From Cacconaster sp045642485 (GTDB taxonomy: Bacteria; Bacteroidota; Bacteroidia; Bacteroidales; UBA932): a DNA stretch of 64,000 bases. Each line of letters begins with the position of its first letter. The stretch's first letter is position 1. The notes beneath the pieces are model-generated. The model saw nothing but the letters and a program-made list of their open reading frames with translations, was not told the DNA's origin and ran no database searches. Shown piece after piece: positions 9,192 to 18,315 of this stretch. Both the position numbers and the translations under genes were made by a program. Location of the stretch: NCBI GenBank assembly GCA_045642485.1, contig JAZUIV010000061.1, positions 8,490 through 72,489 of the forward strand, written 5' to 3'.

Positions 9192-11903
9192 TTAAAGTTT
9201 TTCCAACTCTGCTTTGAGGTTCGCGATTTTTTCGGTCGCGTCGCTCTGCTTTTTCCTTTCAAGTTCCACGACTGCGGCGGGAGCGTTCTCCACGAAGCGC
9301 GCATTGCCGAGTTTGGCGTTGACGCCCTTGAGGAAGCCTTCGTAGCGGGCTATGTCGGCAAGGATTTTCTTGCGCTGGTCTTCTTTGTCAATCATACCTT
9401 CGAGAGGAATGAAGAAGTTGATCGTGCCCACGAGAAAACTTTGTCCGGCCACGGAAGTATCCTGGTCGCCGCCGATTTTCAACTCGGACACGTTGGCCAG
9501 TTTCTGAATCACCGGGTTCATCTCTTCAGGGTACAGGCCTGACACTACCTGCAGTTTCAGGGGCTCCCTGGGGGATATGTTCTTCTGCTGCCGGACGGCC
9601 CTGACAGATGCGACGGCTTGCTGTGCAATCTCGAAACGGTCAATTACGGCCTGGTCGAAACCGCAGGCCTGCGGCATCTGCTGAAGCATAATGGTCTGGC
9701 CAACCTTCCTGGGCTCCAGATTCTGCCACAGTTCTTCAGTGATGAAAGGCATCACCGGATGAAGCATCTTCAGAAGCGCATCGAAGAATCCGATGGTGGC
9801 CCTGTAGGTCCTGCTGTCAAGCGCATCCTGGACTCCATCCCGGTAGGCCGGTTTGACTGTCTCCAGATACCAGGCGCAGAAATCATCCCAGAAAAGCTTG
9901 TATGTTGCCATAACCGCATCGTTGATGCGGAATTTGTCGTAGTCGGAATCTATCTGAGCAAGAGTGGCGTTCAGTTTGGCGCTGAACCACTCCACTGCCG
10001 CCTTGTTGGCGGGACTCTGGGGCACTTCGGCCTCCTTCCATCCCTGGACAAGCCGGAATGCGTTCCAGACCTTGTTGGAGAAGTTACGCCCTTGCTCAAC
10101 CTGGCTCTCGTCGAAGAGAATGTCGTTTCCGGCGGAGGTGCAGAGCAGGATGCCAAGCCGGACACCGTCGGCTCCGTATTTCTCTATGAGCCCGATAGGG
10201 TCGGGGGAGTTGCCCAACTGCTTGCTCATCTTCCTGCCGAGCTTGTCTCTCACGATGCCGGTGAAATAGACGTTCCGGAAAGGCACGTCACCCATATATT
10301 CCTCTCCGGCCATAATCATCCTTGCAACCCAGAAGAAAATGATGTCCGGACCGGTAACCAGGTCGCTTGTGGGATAATAATATCTGATTTCATTATTGCC
10401 GGGGTTGTTTATCCCGTCGAAAAGGCTGATGGGCCAGAGCCAGCTTGAGAACCAGGTGTCGAGTGCGTCTTCGTCGTGCTTCAGTTCACCTGCGGTTATA
10501 TTCTCGAATCCCTTTATGCGGCGGGCCTTTTCGAGAGCCTCCTCTTCGGTAAGCGCAACCACGAAATTCTCCCGGTTTTCTTCGGTCTGCGGGAGATACC
10601 AGGCGGGAATCCTATGACCCCACCAGAGCTGGCGGCTGATGCACCAGTCGTCAATGTTTTCCAGCCAGTTGCGGTATGTGTTGACGAATTTTTCGGGGTG
10701 GAATTTGATTTTCCCCTCAAGGACAGGCTCCAGGGCTATTTTGGCAAGATGGTCCATCTTGAGATACCACTGCTTGCACAGACGGGGCTCGACTGCAGTG
10801 TCCTGATTCCTCTCGGAATATCCGACCTTGTTGACGTAATCCTCGATTTTCTCCATCAGGCCGGCTTCCTGCAGGTCCTTTGCAATCTGTTTGCGGCAGG
10901 ACATCCTGTCCATCCCCACATACAGACCCGCTGCGGGGGAGAGGGTGCCGTCAGGATTGAATATGTCGATTGTCTCGAGATTGTGGGTCTTGCCCAGGTT
11001 GTAGTCGTTCACGTCGTGAGCGGGTGTCACCTTGAGACAGCCGGTACCGAATTCGATGTCGACGTATCTGTCCTCGATGACAGGGACAACCCTTCCGACA
11101 AGTGGAACGGTCACCTTGTGCCCCTTGAGCCACCCGTTCTTCGGGTCCTTGGGGTTGATGCACATAGCGGTGTCTCCCATAATGGTTTCCGGGCGGGTGG
11201 TGGCCACCACTGCATACCATCCCTTTTCGTCCTGATGCAGCACTTCTCCTTCCGCTCCGGTCGGAACCACTGGGTTTACATCAGCGTCGGCTACATAATA
11301 CTTGAGGTGATACAGATGCGATTTTTCCTCCCTGTAGATAACTTCGATATTGGAGAGGGCCGTCATAGCCTTGGGGTCCCAGTTGACCATTCTCAACCCT
11401 CTGTAGATAAGCCCTTTTTCATAGAGGTCGCAGAAAACCTTGAGTACGCTCTCGCTGCGGGGCGCGTCCATCGTGAATGCTGTGCGGTCCCAGTCGCAGC
11501 TTGCTCCCAGGCGTCTGAGCTGTTTGAGGATAATCCCTCCGTGTTCGTTCGTCCAATCCCAGGCGTGCTGAAGGAACTGCTCTCTGGTGAGATCCTGCTT
11601 GCGGATGCCTTTTTCGGACAGACGTCCCACAACCTTGGCCTCGGTGGCGATGGAGGCGTGGTCCGTGCCCGGTACCCACAGCGCGTTCTTACCCTTCATC
11701 CTTGCTCTTCTTACCAGAACGTCCTGAAGGGTGTTGTTCATCATATGCCCCATATGAAGCACTCCCGTGACATTGGGAGGGGGTATGACTATGGTGTAGG
11801 AATCTCTTCCGTCCGGTTCGGAGTGGAAGAATCTGTTGTCAATCCAGTATTTGTACCACTTGTCCTCTGCTAGGGAAGGGTCGTATTTGTCAGGTAGTTC
11901 CAT
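9192..11903 (-). CDS. valS: Valyl-tRNA synthetase
   Basis: A class I aminoacyl-tRNA synthetase charging tRNA-Val. The protein has 903 residues, normal for the family. The HIGH motif appears as PPNVTGVLHMGHMMNNTLQD near residue 40, the editing (CP1) domain contains TTRPETIMGDTAMCINP, and the second signature is KMSKQLGNSPDP (KMSKQ instead of KMSKS, a known variant). The C-terminal 70 residues form the tRNA-binding coiled coil (ARYEGFLKGVNAKLGNARFV). It follows the outer-membrane barrel gene by 12 nt and precedes tatA by 26 nt. Confidence 0.97.
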   Translation of the reverse strand: MELPDKYDPSLAEDKWYKYWIDNRFFHSEPDGRDSYTIVIPPPNVTGVLHMGHMMNNTLQDVLVRRARMKGKNALWVPGTDHASIATEAKVVGRLSEKGIRKQDLTREQFLQHAWDWTNEHGGIILKQLRRLGASCDWDRTAFTMDAPRSESVLKVFCDLYEKGLIYRGLRMVNWDPKAMTALSNIEVIYREEKSHLYHLKYYVADADVNPVVPTGAEGEVLHQDEKGWYAVVATTRPETIMGDTAMCINPKDPKNGWLKGHKVTVPLVGRVVPVIEDRYVDIEFGTGCLKVTPAHDVNDYNLGKTHNLETIDIFNPDGTLSPAAGLYVGMDRMSCRKQIAKDLQEAGLMEKIEDYVNKVGYSERNQDTAVEPRLCKQWYLKMDHLAKIALEPVLEGKIKFHPEKFVNTYRNWLENIDDWCISRQLWWGHRIPAWYLPQTEENRENFVVALTEEEALEKARRIKGFENITAGELKHDEDALDTWFSSWLWPISLFDGINNPGNNEIRYYYPTSDLVTGPDIIFFWVARMIMAGEEYMGDVPFRNVYFTGIVRDKLGRKMSKQLGNSPDPIGLIEKYGADGVRLGILLCTSAGNDILFDESQVEQGRNFSNKVWNAFRLVQGWKEAEVPQSPANKAAVEWFSAKLNATLAQIDSDYDKFRINDAVMATYKLFWDDFCAWYLETVKPAYRDGVQDALDSRTYRATIGFFDALLKMLHPVMPFITEELWQNLEPRKVGQTIMLQQMPQACGFDQAVIDRFEIAQQAVASVRAVRQQKNISPREPLKLQVVSGLYPEEMNPVIQKLANVSELKIGGDQDTSVAGQSFLVGTINFFIPLEGMIDKEDQRKKILADIARYEGFLKGVNAKLGNARFVENAPAAVVELERKKQSDATEKIANLKAELEKL

Positions 11904-11915
11904 CTGTTTTCCTGT

Positions 11916-12545
11916 TTAGAAATTAATCGCAATGGCTGCTGTGATGCTGTTTATCTTGATTGTATTTGTCTCCGAACCCTGATTGAGGAAGCCGTAACGG
12001 TATCCTGCCTTGAATGTCAGGAAATCGGTGAATGCATATCCGAGAGTAAGGCATCCGAAAAGGTTCCAGCGTTGCGCAAGGCCGGCCTTATGCAGGTCGT
12101 AACTTTCTCCCGTGATGTATCCCATTACGTTGGTGGAGGGTTTCATCGAGGAGAACATATTGAAACTTGCGGTAGGCCCGAGGTCAATCATAAAATTCCG
12201 TCCAGCTTTTCCTATGGGGAAGCGTATTCCGAAGGTTACCGGCGCCTCCAGGCTGTGCTCGTAAATCGAGGCGTCGCCTTTCTGGAGGTTGTAGTATGCC
12301 ACGGTACCGCTTGTAAAAGAGAGTCGGTACTGCAGGCCTCCCGTAAGGGAAAAGAGCCTGGAGGTGGGGAAGTTGACCTGTGCTCCGGCCGCGATTCCGT
12401 TGAAATTGCTCGCGACCTTTTCGGTGGTGCTGTATCTTATCTGGTAGTCATATCCGACCACCGGACTGACTTTTATCTGTGCTGTGATAAGCGCGGGCAT
12501 CAATATGGCGACGGCCAGCGCTGCGGTCTTGATAACTTTCTTCAT
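11916..12545 (-). CDS. Outer-membrane beta-barrel protein (PF13568-like)
   Basis: A 209-residue exported protein. The start at 12545 gives a clean signal peptide (MKKVIKTAALAVAILMPALITAQ), whereas the longer ORF from 12581 would place charged residues in front and overlap the dsbD stop. The mature part alternates polar and aromatic residues in strands and ends ...INSITAAIAINF with the C-terminal aromatic typical of outer-membrane barrels. It resembles the small OmpA-like/PorT-like barrels of Bacteroidota. The function is not known from sequence. It lies between dsbD and valS in the leftward run. Confidence 0.8.
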   Translation of the reverse strand: MKKVIKTAALAVAILMPALITAQIKVSPVVGYDYQIRYSTTEKVASNFNGIAAGAQVNFPTSRLFSLTGGLQYRLSFTSGTVAYYNLQKGDASIYEHSLEAPVTFGIRFPIGKAGRNFMIDLGPTASFNMFSSMKPSTNVMGYITGESYDLHKAGLAQRWNLFGCLTLGYAFTDFLTFKAGYRYGFLNQGSETNTIKINSITAAIAINF

Positions 12546-12577
12546 AACCCACAAAGATAATAAAAATTCGTTTCCTT

Positions 12578-14539
12578 TCAATTCCGGCGATATTCATCGA
12601 TTCCTTTGCGGAGGAAAAGCCTGAATGCCTCCACGTCCAGGTCGTAGCTGCGGGGCGGAGCCAGCAGTCTGCCTTTCCCTTTCAGAATGTAGCAGGGCTG
12701 GGCGTTGACTCCGTATTCCTTCAGGAGATAATAACTGTTGAGTTTCCCAAGGGTCTTGAGCGTCTTTCCGGCATCGTTGACCACCCAGTCCTCCGGGGAC
12801 ACTTCGGTCTTCTTGTCATCCCCGAAGAGGGCTACCACCACATAATCCTCCCGGAGCATCTTCAGGATTTCGGGGTCGGAAAGAACCCTTGCCTCCATCT
12901 CGCGGCAGTTCATGCATCCAAGGCCGGTAAAGTCAATGAAGAGAGGTTTGCCCACCTTTTCCGCATAAGCTTCGGCCTCCTTGAGATCAAAGAATCCCTG
13001 AAGATTGTGAGGCAGTTCCAGTCCGCTGTCGCCGTATTTCACCTTCTCGGGAAATCCGTCCTCCTTGAACTGTACCGCCGACGGGCCGGCATATTTCTCT
13101 AGTACGAAATCCTGTGTCTGGATGGGAGGAAGATAGCCTGAAATGGCTTTCAGGGGTGCGCCCCACATTCCGGGAATCATATATACGACAAAAGAGAAAG
13201 TGGCTATGGCAAGAGTGAGTCTGGTCACTGAGATGTATTCGACGGGGGAGTCGTGCTTGAAACGCAACTTGCCCAGAAGGTAGAATCCCAGCAGGGTGAA
13301 GCAGACAATCCAGATTGCGAGATAGGTCTCCCTGTCGAGGATTCCCCACTGATATGTCTGATCGGCGGTGCTGAGGAACTTGAGCCCGAGCGCTACTTCA
13401 ATGAATCCGAGGACAACCTTCACGCTGTTGAGCCAACCTCCGCTCTTGGGAAGTTTCGTCATCAGTGACGGGAATAGCGCAAAAAGGGTGAAGGGGAGGG
13501 CAAAGGCCACTGAGAAGGCCAGCATTGTGACCATCGGAGCCCAGAACTCGCCTGAAGTGGATTTTATCAGGACGGTCCCCACTATGGGGCCGGTGCACGA
13601 GAACGATACAAGCACAAGCGTAAGAGCCATAAAGAACACTCCTGCCAGACCTTTCCGGTCGGATTTGCGGTCGGACCCGTTGACTACGGAGCCGGGAAGG
13701 ACTATCTCGAAGGCTCCGAAGAAGGAGGCCGCAAAGACCATAAAGACTGCAAAGAAGATGATGTTTGGCAGCCAGTGCGTTGAAAGCCAGTTGAATATGT
13801 CCGCCGTTACGGATGCGCCTCCTACGATTCTGGTTATGAAGATTATCAGCGCGATGGGGATGGTGTAGAGCAGTACTATGAACAGTCCGTATGCCATTGC
13901 CCGGAATCTGCCGGAGGTTGCATTTCCCGACCCTTTCAGGAAGTAGGAGACGGTCATTGGAATCATAGGGAACACGCAGGGTGTCAACAGTGCCGCCAGA
14001 CCCCATAGAATGGCTTCCAGAATGAGGGACCACAGGGCTTTTGAACTTTCTGCCGGAATCGGTTCCGCCGCGGGGGCGGCCACCTCCGCTTTGCCGGAGG
14101 AAAGGTTTACGTTGAACTCTTCTTCTGCAGGGGGGATGCAACTGACCTCATTGCAGCACATCCATTCTACCGTCACTTTGACTGAAGCATCTCCGGAGCA
14201 TCTGAATTTCTGTATGAACCGGGCTTTGTCCTTGAAACTGCCGATTTCCATTCCGAAAAGTTCGTCGAACCCTTTTTGCGGGGCCGTGCCGTATTCCACG
14301 CTCCCTTCAAGGGTCGCGTCACCTCCGGTCTCGAATGTGAATGAGGTGGGGGTGGGGCCTCCGGGATATGGCCCCAGGTCATACAGATGGAAACCATCCC
14401 CGATAGTGGCGTCAAGAATCAGAACTTTAAGGCTGTCCCCCTCCTGTTGGAGTGACCAGTTCCAGGAGACGGGATTGCCCTGAGCATACAGCGCCAGGGA
14501 GGATATGGCAGCTATTATTGATAACAGACTTCTTTTCAT
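12578..14539 (-). CDS. dsbD: Thiol:disulfide interchange protein DsbD family
   Basis: Carries reducing power across the inner membrane to periplasmic thiol proteins. A signal peptide (MKRSLLSIIAAISSLALYAQ) precedes an N-terminal DsbD-alpha-like domain with WMCCNEVSCIPP. The central domain has about eight helices with the two redox cysteines in LLTPCVFPMIPMTVSYF and SFSCTGPIVGTVLI. The C-terminal thioredoxin domain has CMNC (GLGCMNCREME). At 653 residues it is close to full-length DsbD. The start at 14539 was preferred over 14560 because it begins directly with the signal peptide. It heads the leftward run. Confidence 0.93.
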   Translation of the reverse strand: MKRSLLSIIAAISSLALYAQGNPVSWNWSLQQEGDSLKVLILDATIGDGFHLYDLGPYPGGPTPTSFTFETGGDATLEGSVEYGTAPQKGFDELFGMEIGSFKDKARFIQKFRCSGDASVKVTVEWMCCNEVSCIPPAEEEFNVNLSSGKAEVAAPAAEPIPAESSKALWSLILEAILWGLAALLTPCVFPMIPMTVSYFLKGSGNATSGRFRAMAYGLFIVLLYTIPIALIIFITRIVGGASVTADIFNWLSTHWLPNIIFFAVFMVFAASFFGAFEIVLPGSVVNGSDRKSDRKGLAGVFFMALTLVLVSFSCTGPIVGTVLIKSTSGEFWAPMVTMLAFSVAFALPFTLFALFPSLMTKLPKSGGWLNSVKVVLGFIEVALGLKFLSTADQTYQWGILDRETYLAIWIVCFTLLGFYLLGKLRFKHDSPVEYISVTRLTLAIATFSFVVYMIPGMWGAPLKAISGYLPPIQTQDFVLEKYAGPSAVQFKEDGFPEKVKYGDSGLELPHNLQGFFDLKEAEAYAEKVGKPLFIDFTGLGCMNCREMEARVLSDPEILKMLREDYVVVALFGDDKKTEVSPEDWVVNDAGKTLKTLGKLNSYYLLKEYGVNAQPCYILKGKGRLLAPPRSYDLDVEAFRLFLRKGIDEYRRN

Positions 14540-14557
14540 TTCAATGCGATTTCTGCC

Positions 14558-14565
14558 CAAAGGTA
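14558..14565 (-). promoter_or_regulatory. -7 box for the leftward dsbD run
   Basis: On the minus strand this reads TACCTTTG, matching TAnnTTTG, about 19 nt before the dsbD start at 14539. It is the only intergenic promoter-like site upstream of the eight closely spaced genes from dsbD to the DUF2807 gene. No clear -33 TTTG was found. Confidence 0.42.
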
Positions 14566-14589
14566 CGTATTATTTCCTATATTTACCCC

Positions 14590-16116
14590 ATGAAAGTCAA
14601 GATGCTTCTCTCTCTTGCCGCCGCCGCTGTGGCCGGAGATGTCTGTGCGCAGGCACCCCGCCCGAACATTATCCTCTTTATGGTGGATGATATGGGCTGG
14701 CAGGACACCTCAGTGCCTTTCTGGAGTGATACCACCGCCTACAACAGGACATATGACACCCCCAATATGGAACGTCTTGCAAATCAGGGGATGAAGTTTA
14801 CCCAGGCATACGCCTGCAGTATCAGTTCCCCCTCCAGATGCAGCCTGCTCACCGGTGCGAACAACGCCAGGCACAGGGTCACGAACTGGACTTTGGAAAA
14901 GGATGTCTCCACCGATATGGAGAGCGATTCCCTGATACTTCCTGACTGGAACGTGAACGGCATTGCGATGCTGCCCGACATTCCCCGTACTTTTGCAGGA
15001 CCTTCCTTCGTTGAGGTTCTGAGGCAGGGCGGATATCATACGATTCATTGCGGCAAGGCTCATTTCGGCGCAGAGGGTACCCCTGGGGCGGACCCCTGCC
15101 ATTTCGGTTTTGAGGTCAACATAGCCGGCCACGCAGCCGGAGGGCTTGCCACATATCTGAGCGAACTCAATTACGGACACACGCAGGATGGAAAGCCTAC
15201 CTCCCTTATGTCGGTTCCGGGGTTGGAAAAGTATTGGGGGAGCGGGGTGTTCGTCACCGAAGCCCTCACCCTTGAGGCTCTTGCGGCACTTGACAGTGCA
15301 AAACGTGGGGACAGGCCGTTCTTCCTCTATATGTCCCACTATGCTGTGCATATTCCAATCGATAGAGATACAAGGTTTTTCGACGATTATCTAAAGAAAG
15401 GCTTAACAGAAAGGGAGGCTGCCTACGCATCCCTTGTAAAGGGTGTGGACAAGAGCTTGGGAGACATTCTGGACTGGTTGGAGGAGAACGGTGAGAGCGA
15501 CAATACCATTGTGATTTTTATGAGTGACAACGGAGGTCTTGCCACCCAGCCATACTGGCGGGACGGGGATCCCTTCACTCAGAACGCGCCTCTATTCAGC
15601 GGCAAAGGTTCCCTGTATGAAGGGGGAATAAGGGTGCCGATGACGGTCAAGTGGCCGGGAGTGACGAATCCTTCTTCAGTCTGTGACAGCTACCTTATGA
15701 TTGAGGATTTCTGCCCCTCCATTCTGGAGATGGCGGGCCTTGAGATGCCCGATTCTGTCTCCACAGTAGATGGAATCAGTTTCGTGCCGCTGCTCGACGG
15801 GACTGGAGACCCTTCGCAGGGGCGCGCCCTTTTCTGGAATTTCCCGAATATATGGGGGAATGAAGGGCCCGGCATCAATTTGAACTGTGCCGTCCGCAAA
15901 GGGGAGTGGAAACTGGTATATTACTATGAAACAGGGCGGAAGGAACTTTTCCGCATCCCGGAAGATATCGGGGAGAAGAATGACCTTTCCGGTATATACC
16001 CGTCTGTGGTTCAGGGGCTTTCCGTCGAATTAGGCCGTTTTCTGCGGGAAGTGGGAGCGGACAGACCCTCTTTCAGGTCAACTGGAAAACCTTGCCCATG
16101 GCCCGATGAAATATGA
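14590..16116 (+). CDS. Exported sulfatase, serine-type (S1 family)
   Basis: A 508-residue exported hydrolase of sulfate esters. The signal is MKVKMLLSLAAAAVAGDVCAQ and the metal-binding start is NIILFMVDDMGWQD. The formylglycine site reads SSPSRCSLLTG, so the modified residue is serine, which must be oxidised by the radical-SAM enzyme anSME rather than the aerobic FGE. Further metal ligands lie in IVIFMSDNGG. The start at 14590 is chosen because the longer ORF from 14452 runs into the divergent dsbD gene. It leads a rightward group with an S9 peptidase and an epimerase; the natural substrate is unknown. Confidence 0.9.
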   Translation: MKVKMLLSLAAAAVAGDVCAQAPRPNIILFMVDDMGWQDTSVPFWSDTTAYNRTYDTPNMERLANQGMKFTQAYACSISSPSRCSLLTGANNARHRVTNWTLEKDVSTDMESDSLILPDWNVNGIAMLPDIPRTFAGPSFVEVLRQGGYHTIHCGKAHFGAEGTPGADPCHFGFEVNIAGHAAGGLATYLSELNYGHTQDGKPTSLMSVPGLEKYWGSGVFVTEALTLEALAALDSAKRGDRPFFLYMSHYAVHIPIDRDTRFFDDYLKKGLTEREAAYASLVKGVDKSLGDILDWLEENGESDNTIVIFMSDNGGLATQPYWRDGDPFTQNAPLFSGKGSLYEGGIRVPMTVKWPGVTNPSSVCDSYLMIEDFCPSILEMAGLEMPDSVSTVDGISFVPLLDGTGDPSQGRALFWNFPNIWGNEGPGINLNCAVRKGEWKLVYYYETGRKELFRIPEDIGEKNDLSGIYPSVVQGLSVELGRFLREVGADRPSFRSTGKPCPWPDEI

Positions 16117-16131
16117 TATAATTTACGATAT

Positions 16132-18285
16132 ATGAGAAAAACAGTTCTTTTTCCGGCAATAATCTGCCTGCTTGTTATGAATGGATGTAAAGATGACACT
16201 TCCGGCTATATCGGACGTTCCGATATCCGGATAGAAAACGGAGTGATGACCCCTGAAGTTCTGCTGTCGCTGGGACGTCTCAGCGACCCTCAGATTTCTC
16301 CTGACGGCAGCCGTATCCTCTACGGAGTGAGTTATACCTCTGTGGAGGAAAACCGTTCCTGCCGCAATCTTTTCCTGTGTGATGCTGACGGGGGGAATCC
16401 CGTGCAACTGACAAAATATGCCAAAAGTGTCTCCAATGCCCGTTGGAGCAGTGACGGAGAAAGCATTTTCTTCATCCAGGGAGGCCAGATATGGAAAGCC
16501 CCGCTCAAGGGCAACAAACTCGGAAAGAAGGTGCAGCTCAGCGACGTGAAAAACGGGGTGAACGAATTCAAATTCTCTGCCGACGAGACTGCAATCATCT
16601 ATATCAGCTCTGTGCCGAACAAGGCCGTCGTGCAGCCTCATCAGACCGACCCTGCATTGGACAAGGCCAGGGCTTATGCCACCGAGGACCTTATGTATCG
16701 CCATTGGGACCACTGGGTGACCGAAACGCCAAGAACTTATGTGGCCTTCCCTGGCGATGGGATGATTACTGCTGAAAACAGCACCGACATTCTCGGCGAG
16801 GAACCGTACGAACTTCCCACAGAGCCGTTCAGCGGCATCGAGCAGCTGGATTTCTCTCCCGACGGGAAATACATAGCTTACAGCTGCCGTAAGAAGGTGG
16901 GGAAGGACTATGCATTCTCCACGGATACGGAAATATATCTGTATGAGGTTTCCACCGGAAAGACCTCGGTTATCCCTATGGGTGGGGGTTATGACACCGA
17001 CCCTGTATGGAGCCCCGACGGAAAGCGCATTGCCTGGATCTCGATGGCCCGTGACGGATATGAAGCTGACCAGCAGCGGCTTTTTGTCGCAGACGTTGCA
17101 TATGCCGACGGTTCTCCGGTTCAGGTGAGCGGTATCAGGGAACTTGCCGCAAGTCTGGACAGGGATGCGGCCGGAATTTTCTGGACTCCCGATAACGGGA
17201 ACATAATCTTCAATGCCCTGACAGATGGGGTTCAGGCTCTTTTCTCAGTGAATGTCAACGGAGAGCCGGCCGTAAAGCGCCTGACTCGGGAAGACTGGTG
17301 GTACGATTTCCGTTCACCGTTCGCGTATATTCCTGATGGCGAGGGCTACAGACTTCTGGCAACGTACGACTGCAACAATTTCCCTGTGGAGATGGTCTCA
17401 ATCATTGTGAAGGCAGACGGTACCGCCTCCTTCAGTCAGATTTCCGATGAGAACGGGCACATTATCAGCCAGCTTGACGAGATAAGTCAGCAGAGCGTGC
17501 TTGTAGAGACAGTCGATCGCCAGCAGATGCAGTGCTGGGTCCTCTATCCGCCTCATTTCGACCCGACCAAAGTCTATCCCGCGGTGGAAATAGTTCTGGG
17601 CGGACCTCAGGGTACCAACTCCCAGGGGTGGAGCTACAGATGGTGCTACAGGCTGATGGCTCAGCAGGGATATATTGTGATTCTGCCCAACCGTCGCGGT
17701 ACCACCGCATTCGGACAGGCCTGGAAAGAGGAAATCTCAGGAGACTACTGCGGCTTGAATATGCAGGACTATCTCAGCGCCGGACGCTGGCTCAAGAGCA
17801 AGCCCTATGTGGGCAAACTTGCCTGCGTGGGTGCCTCATACGGCGGATACTCGGCGTATATGCTCGAAGGCCTTCACGGAGACCTTTACGACTGTTTCAT
17901 CGCACACGCCGGAATTTTCGATGAGGCGGCTCTTTACTATACCACCGAAGAGATGTGGTTCGCCGATTGGGACAACGGCGGTCTGGGTCGCGGATATCTC
18001 AGCGGCTCTCCCTGGAGCAAATATCCGGAACCGGTGAGGCATTACGCCAACTCTCCCCTTACAAAAGTCCAGCAATGGCATACCCCGATACTCTGCATCC
18101 ACGGAATGCTGGATTTCCGTATTCCATATACTCAGGGGATGGCCGCATTCAACTGCGCGCAGATGATGGGAGTGCCGTCCAAACTGCTTGTTTTCCCTGA
18201 CGAGAACCATTGGATTCTCCAGCCTCAGAACTCTCTGTTCTGGCATCGTGAGGTTTATGATTGGCTGAACCGTTGGTGTAAATAG
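16132..18285 (+). CDS. Lipoprotein prolyl oligopeptidase (S9 family)
   Basis: A 717-residue peptidase. The N-terminus has a lipobox (ICLLVMNGC, Cys at about residue 19). The middle is a beta-propeller of TolB/DPP-type repeats (ISPDGSRILYGV, FSPDGKYIAYSC, WSPDGKRIAWIS), and the C-terminus is an alpha/beta-hydrolase. The triad is visible: Ser in GASYGGYSA, Asp in MLDFRIPY and His in DENHWILQ. It resembles the DPP-type and acyl-aminoacyl peptidases of Bacteroidota that trim peptides in the periplasm. It begins 15 nt after the sulfatase. Substrate specificity cannot be read from the sequence. Confidence 0.9.
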   Translation: MRKTVLFPAIICLLVMNGCKDDTSGYIGRSDIRIENGVMTPEVLLSLGRLSDPQISPDGSRILYGVSYTSVEENRSCRNLFLCDADGGNPVQLTKYAKSVSNARWSSDGESIFFIQGGQIWKAPLKGNKLGKKVQLSDVKNGVNEFKFSADETAIIYISSVPNKAVVQPHQTDPALDKARAYATEDLMYRHWDHWVTETPRTYVAFPGDGMITAENSTDILGEEPYELPTEPFSGIEQLDFSPDGKYIAYSCRKKVGKDYAFSTDTEIYLYEVSTGKTSVIPMGGGYDTDPVWSPDGKRIAWISMARDGYEADQQRLFVADVAYADGSPVQVSGIRELAASLDRDAAGIFWTPDNGNIIFNALTDGVQALFSVNVNGEPAVKRLTREDWWYDFRSPFAYIPDGEGYRLLATYDCNNFPVEMVSIIVKADGTASFSQISDENGHIISQLDEISQQSVLVETVDRQQMQCWVLYPPHFDPTKVYPAVEIVLGGPQGTNSQGWSYRWCYRLMAQQGYIVILPNRRGTTAFGQAWKEEISGDYCGLNMQDYLSAGRWLKSKPYVGKLACVGASYGGYSAYMLEGLHGDLYDCFIAHAGIFDEAALYYTTEEMWFADWDNGGLGRGYLSGSPWSKYPEPVRHYANSPLTKVQQWHTPILCIHGMLDFRIPYTQGMAAFNCAQMMGVPSKLLVFPDENHWILQPQNSLFWHREVYDWLNRWCK

Positions 18286-18315
18286 AGACGTTATAGTATT
18301 GATATATTGCAATAT

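Noticed and set aside
10476..11873. 465-codon open frame on the plus strand opposite valS
   Set aside because: It mirrors the codon phase of valS, has no recognisable domain and no promoter; it is a shadow of a strongly conserved gene.
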